This document shows positions 22,556 to 24,750 of a stretch of DNA of 24,750 bases, in pieces. The stretch comes from an uncultured Bacteroides sp. (GTDB taxonomy: Bacteria > Bacteroidota > Bacteroidia > Bacteroidales > Bacteroidaceae): the NCBI GenBank assembly GCA_900553815.1, contig USEY01000056.1:1-24750 (forward strand), in the 5' to 3' direction. A program made the translations under genes and the position numbers. How positions within the stretch are numbered: position 1 is the first letter of the stretch; each line of letters starts with the position of its first letter. Below the pieces are notes generated by a model. The model was not told where the DNA came from, did no database searches, and saw nothing but the letters and a program-made list of their open reading frames with translations.

Positions 22556-23093
22556 TGTCGGTATATTCTTTAATTCTTTTTGCCAATAAATATTTGGCAC
22601 GATGCAGTTGCGAAGTGGAAGAATGCTCTTTGATACCCAGCAATTCGGCTATTTCCTTGTGCGACCTTCCCTCGAACACATAGAGGTTGAACACCGTACG
22701 GCAACCATCGGGCAGCTCGGCCACAAACCCCAGCAGTTCTTCTTCGCTAAGGCCATAGCCCAACCGGGTTATCTCGTCCTCATCGGCCACGTCGGGCAGC
22801 TGCTCTTCGGTCATCACCAGCCTCGTCAGGCGTTCACGCTTCCTGATGTAGTCAATGGATTGCGTCACCATCACCCTCGTCAGCCACGTGCCCAGCCCGC
22901 ATTCGCCCCGAAAGGTAAAGCGGGTGAAGACCTTGATAAAACCGTCGTGCAGCACATCGTGCGCAGTGTCCAGGTCACCCGTATAGCGGTAGCACACCGC
23001 CAACATCTGTTCGGCATAACGGGTGTACAATGCCTTCCGGGCACTATCCTTGCCTGCCCGGCATCCTTCCACCAACTCTATTTCAGTTTCCAA
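22545..23093 (-). CDS. ECF-type RNA polymerase sigma factor (Das-type)
   Basis: A 182-residue sigma-70 family factor with only regions 2 and 4. Region 2 (about 8-80) includes YTGDLDTAHDVLHDGFIKVF and TWLTRVMVTQSIDYIRKR. Region 4 (about 125-172) includes LPDGCRTVFNLYVFEGRSHK and EIAELLGIKEHSSTSQLHRA, a helix-turn-helix. There is no ATG in the frame between the upstream stop and residue 28, so translation appears to start at TTG (23091-23093); the next Met is inside region 2. The following gene overlaps it by 11 bases and encodes its likely anti-sigma partner. Upstream lies a candidate ECF promoter that could be its own target (autoregulation). Confidence 0.93.
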   Translation of the reverse strand: METEIELVEGCRAGKDSARKALYTRYAEQMLAVCYRYTGDLDTAHDVLHDGFIKVFTRFTFRGECGLGTWLTRVMVTQSIDYIRKRERLTRLVMTEEQLPDVADEDEITRLGYGLSEEELLGFVAELPDGCRTVFNLYVFEGRSHKEIAELLGIKEHSSTSQLHRAKYLLAKRIKEYTDNEK

Positions 23094-23144
23094 ATCAAAT
23101 GTTGTTTTTTATACGGACACCTCTTCGTGCCTTTTTTCAACTAT

Positions 23145-23172
23145 TAGACGTTGCCCTCCTGCGAATGCTGCA
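23145..23172 (-). promoter_or_regulatory. Candidate ECF promoter of the sigma operon
   Basis: On the minus strand TGCAGC (plus 23167-23172), 16 bases, then CGTCTA (plus 23145-23150). CGTC-type -10 boxes and TGCAAC/AAC-type -35 boxes are typical of ECF sigma factors; here the -35 has one change. CGTTGC (23149-23154) and GCAACG (about 23170-23175) form an inverted repeat across the promoter. The predicted start lies about 45 bases before the TTG start codon. Confidence 0.5.
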
Positions 23173-23232
23173 ACGAAAAGAATAAAAGAATGTTAAAAAA
23201 GCGAGTATTTTTTCAGCCTCCGCGCGTTCGCC

Positions 23233-23309
23233 ATAGGCACGAATTACGCGGATTGCACGGATTTCCTCTTCCAGTCTGCTCTGATGAAATCCGCGCAACC
23301 CGCGCCTAT
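23233..23309. repeat. Long hairpin of 9-bp repeats after nadC
   Basis: GCGGATTGCACGGATTTC (23248-23265) pairs over 18 positions with 23286-23303, with two non-Watson-Crick (G-U in RNA) positions. Outside it ATAGGC (23233-23238) pairs with GCCTAT (23304-23309), leaving a 9-base bulge (23239-23247), which is one extra 9-bp unit. The loop is 23266-23285. It lies downstream of nadC (minus strand), without a clean T run, and may serve as its 3' end. Confidence 0.85.
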
Positions 23310-23348
23310 CATATACCCAACAAAGGGTTTATCCTTGCTTCCGCAGGC

Positions 23349-24197
23349 TCAACAAGCCTTGAAACTCATGTCAAGTCCCTTCACCGAATGGGTCAGCGCA
23401 CCCACCGAGATAAAGTCTACACCACACTCGGCATAGTCGCGCAAGGTGTCAAACGTGATGCCGCCCGACGATTCAGTCTCATAACGTCCGCCCACCATCT
23501 CTACCGCCTTGCGGGTCAGCTCGGGCGTGAAGTTGTCAAACATGATGCGGTCTACGCCGCCCAGGTCCAGCACCTGTTGCAGTTCATCCAGGTTGCGCAC
23601 CTCAATCTCAATCTTCAGGTCCTTGCCCTTGGCCTTGCAATACTCGCGTGCACGCGTGATGGCCTTGTCAATGCCTCCGGCAAAATCCACGTGGTTGTCC
23701 TTCAGCAATATCATGTCGAACAGGCCGATACGATGGTTCACGCCTCCGCCTATCTTCACCGCCATCTTCTCCAGTATGCGCATGCCCGGCGTCGTCTTGC
23801 GCGTATCCAGCACGCGTGTCTTCGTGCCCTCCAGGCGCTGCTGATACTTGTGGGTCATGGTTGCAATGCCGCTCATACGCTGCATGATGTTCAGCATCAG
23901 ACGCTCCGTCTGCAACAGCGACTGCACCTTGCCCTCAACAATCATGGCCACATCGCCCGGCTTCACATGGGCGCCATCGCCTATCAGCACCTCCACCTTC
24001 ATGGTGGGGTCGAAACGGCGGAATACTTCCTTGGCCACCTCTATGCCGGCCAGAATACCTTCCTCCTTGATGAGGAGCTTCGACTTGCCCATGGCCGTAT
24101 CGGGAATGCACGACAGCGTTGTATGGTCGCCATCGCCTATATCTTCTGCAAAAGCCAGGTCTATCAACCTGTCAATCAGTTCTTCTTCCTTATTCAT
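23349..24197 (-). CDS. nadC: Nicotinate-nucleotide pyrophosphorylase (carboxylating)
   Basis: Converts quinolinate and PRPP to nicotinate mononucleotide, CO2 and pyrophosphate in de novo NAD synthesis, in the cytoplasm. The 282-residue product is full length. Conserved segments: AEDIGDGDHTT (17-27), TERLMLNIMQRMSGIAT (97-113), DTRKTTPGMR (131-140), GGGVNHRIGLFDMILLKDNH (150-169, with His155-Arg156 and Lys166) and VDFISVGALTHS near the end. The start overlaps the end of the DUF4783 gene by 8 bases (ATGAATAA), so the two are co-transcribed and probably translationally coupled. A long hairpin of 9-bp repeats lies downstream. Confidence 0.96.
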   Translation of the reverse strand: MNKEEELIDRLIDLAFAEDIGDGDHTTLSCIPDTAMGKSKLLIKEEGILAGIEVAKEVFRRFDPTMKVEVLIGDGAHVKPGDVAMIVEGKVQSLLQTERLMLNIMQRMSGIATMTHKYQQRLEGTKTRVLDTRKTTPGMRILEKMAVKIGGGVNHRIGLFDMILLKDNHVDFAGGIDKAITRAREYCKAKGKDLKIEIEVRNLDELQQVLDLGGVDRIMFDNFTPELTRKAVEMVGGRYETESSGGITFDTLRDYAECGVDFISVGALTHSVKGLDMSFKAC

Positions 24198-24588
24198 CTG
24201 TCTTATCTATCCTTATTTGATGTATAAAATACTTGTTCTGAATACGCTTGAAAAAGCAATTCACACGGAAACTGCCGTTTACGGTAGTCAGCGTGCCAAC
24301 AAAGAAGCTCGACTCGTCGCGCTTACCCTGATGCTTCACATTGAAGCCATTAACCTTGTTCTGCGAGAAGAAAGCCGTTATCTCGGCTCCGGCCGCATTG
24401 CGGTCGGCCGTTGTCGTGCGGTCCTGAATGGTCAAGTCGACCTTCTCGCCCAAAAACCTGTTCAATTCCTGAGAATTCCCCTTCTTAAACGCAACCACCA
24501 CTCCCACAGGAACATCCTGCGCCAGCAGTGAAGAGGCCCAGAAACACAGACAGGCCAACAGGAAAATTACTCTTTTTTTCATACGCAT
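24190..24588 (-). CDS. Secreted DUF4783-type protein
   Basis: A 132-residue exported protein. ATG 24588 gives MRMKKRVIFLLACLCFW as the start of a clear signal peptide, cut near LLAQ; ATG 24582 (MKKRVIF) is equally possible. The longer open frame back to 24687 is rejected because it puts a hydrophilic stretch ahead of the signal peptide. The mature part (about 108 residues) has the look of the small cystatin/NTF2-like fold proteins of DUF4783, with GKRDESSFFVGTLTTVNGSF and QNKYFIHQIRIDKTDE at the end. This family is regularly found beside nadC in Bacteroides. The gene overlaps nadC by 8 bases. No function is known, and any tie to NAD synthesis is unproven. Confidence 0.85.
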   Translation of the reverse strand: MRMKKRVIFLLACLCFWASSLLAQDVPVGVVVAFKKGNSQELNRFLGEKVDLTIQDRTTTADRNAAGAEITAFFSQNKVNGFNVKHQGKRDESSFFVGTLTTVNGSFRVNCFFKRIQNKYFIHQIRIDKTDE

Positions 24589-24750
24589 GTCGTTTAGAAG
24601 CTTGTGAGCAACGCAAGAAAACCCGCTCCGCCTGTCCTCCCCATCAGAAGAACAATGGTCTGAATTTCCCCGGCCCATTTGCCTCATTAATAGCTGTTAT
24701 GTAGGTCAGCGGCATTGCTGCCGCTTTCCCCATTAAGAACTGTACGTGCG
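24589..24750. other. Gap to window edge, no firm gene
   Basis: A 7-bp hairpin pairs AGCGGCA (24708-24714) with TGCCGCT (24719-24725). On the minus strand a 34-codon frame runs in from the edge to TGA at 24644-24646, but its codons (TTA, GGG, AGA) differ from those of the neighbours, so it is probably not a gene end. No promoter consensus is seen. Confidence 0.4.

Noticed and set aside
23151..24227. 358-codon plus-strand frame
   Set aside because: Antisense to nadC, which has all family motifs; the frame also runs over the 9-bp repeat hairpin.
24644..24750. 3' end of a minus-strand gene entering from the right edge
   Set aside because: Only 34 codons with unpreferred codons (TTA, GGG, AGA) and no recognisable family; not enough to call.

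Overview
The window looks like chromosomal DNA of a Bacteroidales bacterium (Bacteroides/Phocaeicola type). The gene content fits: a long fused PurL, RNase Y behind ZapA, DUF4783 overlapping nadC, and many Gram-negative lipoproteins and exported proteins. Several genes are preceded by the Bacteroides sigma-ABfr promoter (-33 TTTG, -7 TAnnTTTG) instead of an E. coli promoter, and Shine-Dalgarno sequences are mostly absent. No rRNA, tRNA, CRISPR array, intact insertion sequence or prophage is visible.

Left part, plus strand (1-7696): the 3' portion of purL with a strong terminator; a cell-division pair (a 97-aa coiled-coil protein and ZapA) from one clear promoter; a long terminator-like hairpin; rny; another strong terminator; then cutC and a secreted HExxH protein, probably co-transcribed.

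Middle part, minus strand (7986-18633, transcribed right to left): dnaB, an exported M23 peptidase, a C69 dipeptidase, a phosphoglucomutase/phosphomannomutase, and a large lipoprotein with a transglutaminase-like domain. Most have their own promoter or terminator. Gaps between them hold degenerate tandem repeats: a 23-bp hairpin array (7748-7884), a 22/23-bp GGTGGGG array with a perfect inverted repeat (11117-11197) beside a possible coding remnant, and a long heptanucleotide array starting at the stop codon of the M23 gene (15035-15277).

Right part: ispE (plus strand) followed by a repeat-rich gap (19646-20064) with a second heptamer array, 9-mer repeats and a MITE/REP-like element with about 27-bp inverted ends. 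Then comes a four-gene minus-strand operon (23093 to 20065): an ECF sigma factor, an anti-sigma protein with an inner-membrane helix, a long linker and a C-terminal outer-membrane beta-barrel, a lipoprotein, and a small secreted protein. The first two match the Das/Dma (dual membrane-spanning anti-sigma) arrangement described in B. thetaiotaomicron and are the most interesting system here. The sigma gene has no usable ATG, appears to start at TTG, and lies behind an ECF-like promoter (TGCAGC-N16-CGTCTA). The window ends with DUF4783 and nadC, which overlap by 8 bp.

Most genes are housekeeping or envelope functions (purine, isoprenoid and NAD synthesis, RNA decay, replication, division, peptidoglycan and protein turnover). 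The novelty is in the sigma/anti-sigma operon and the varied intergenic repeats.
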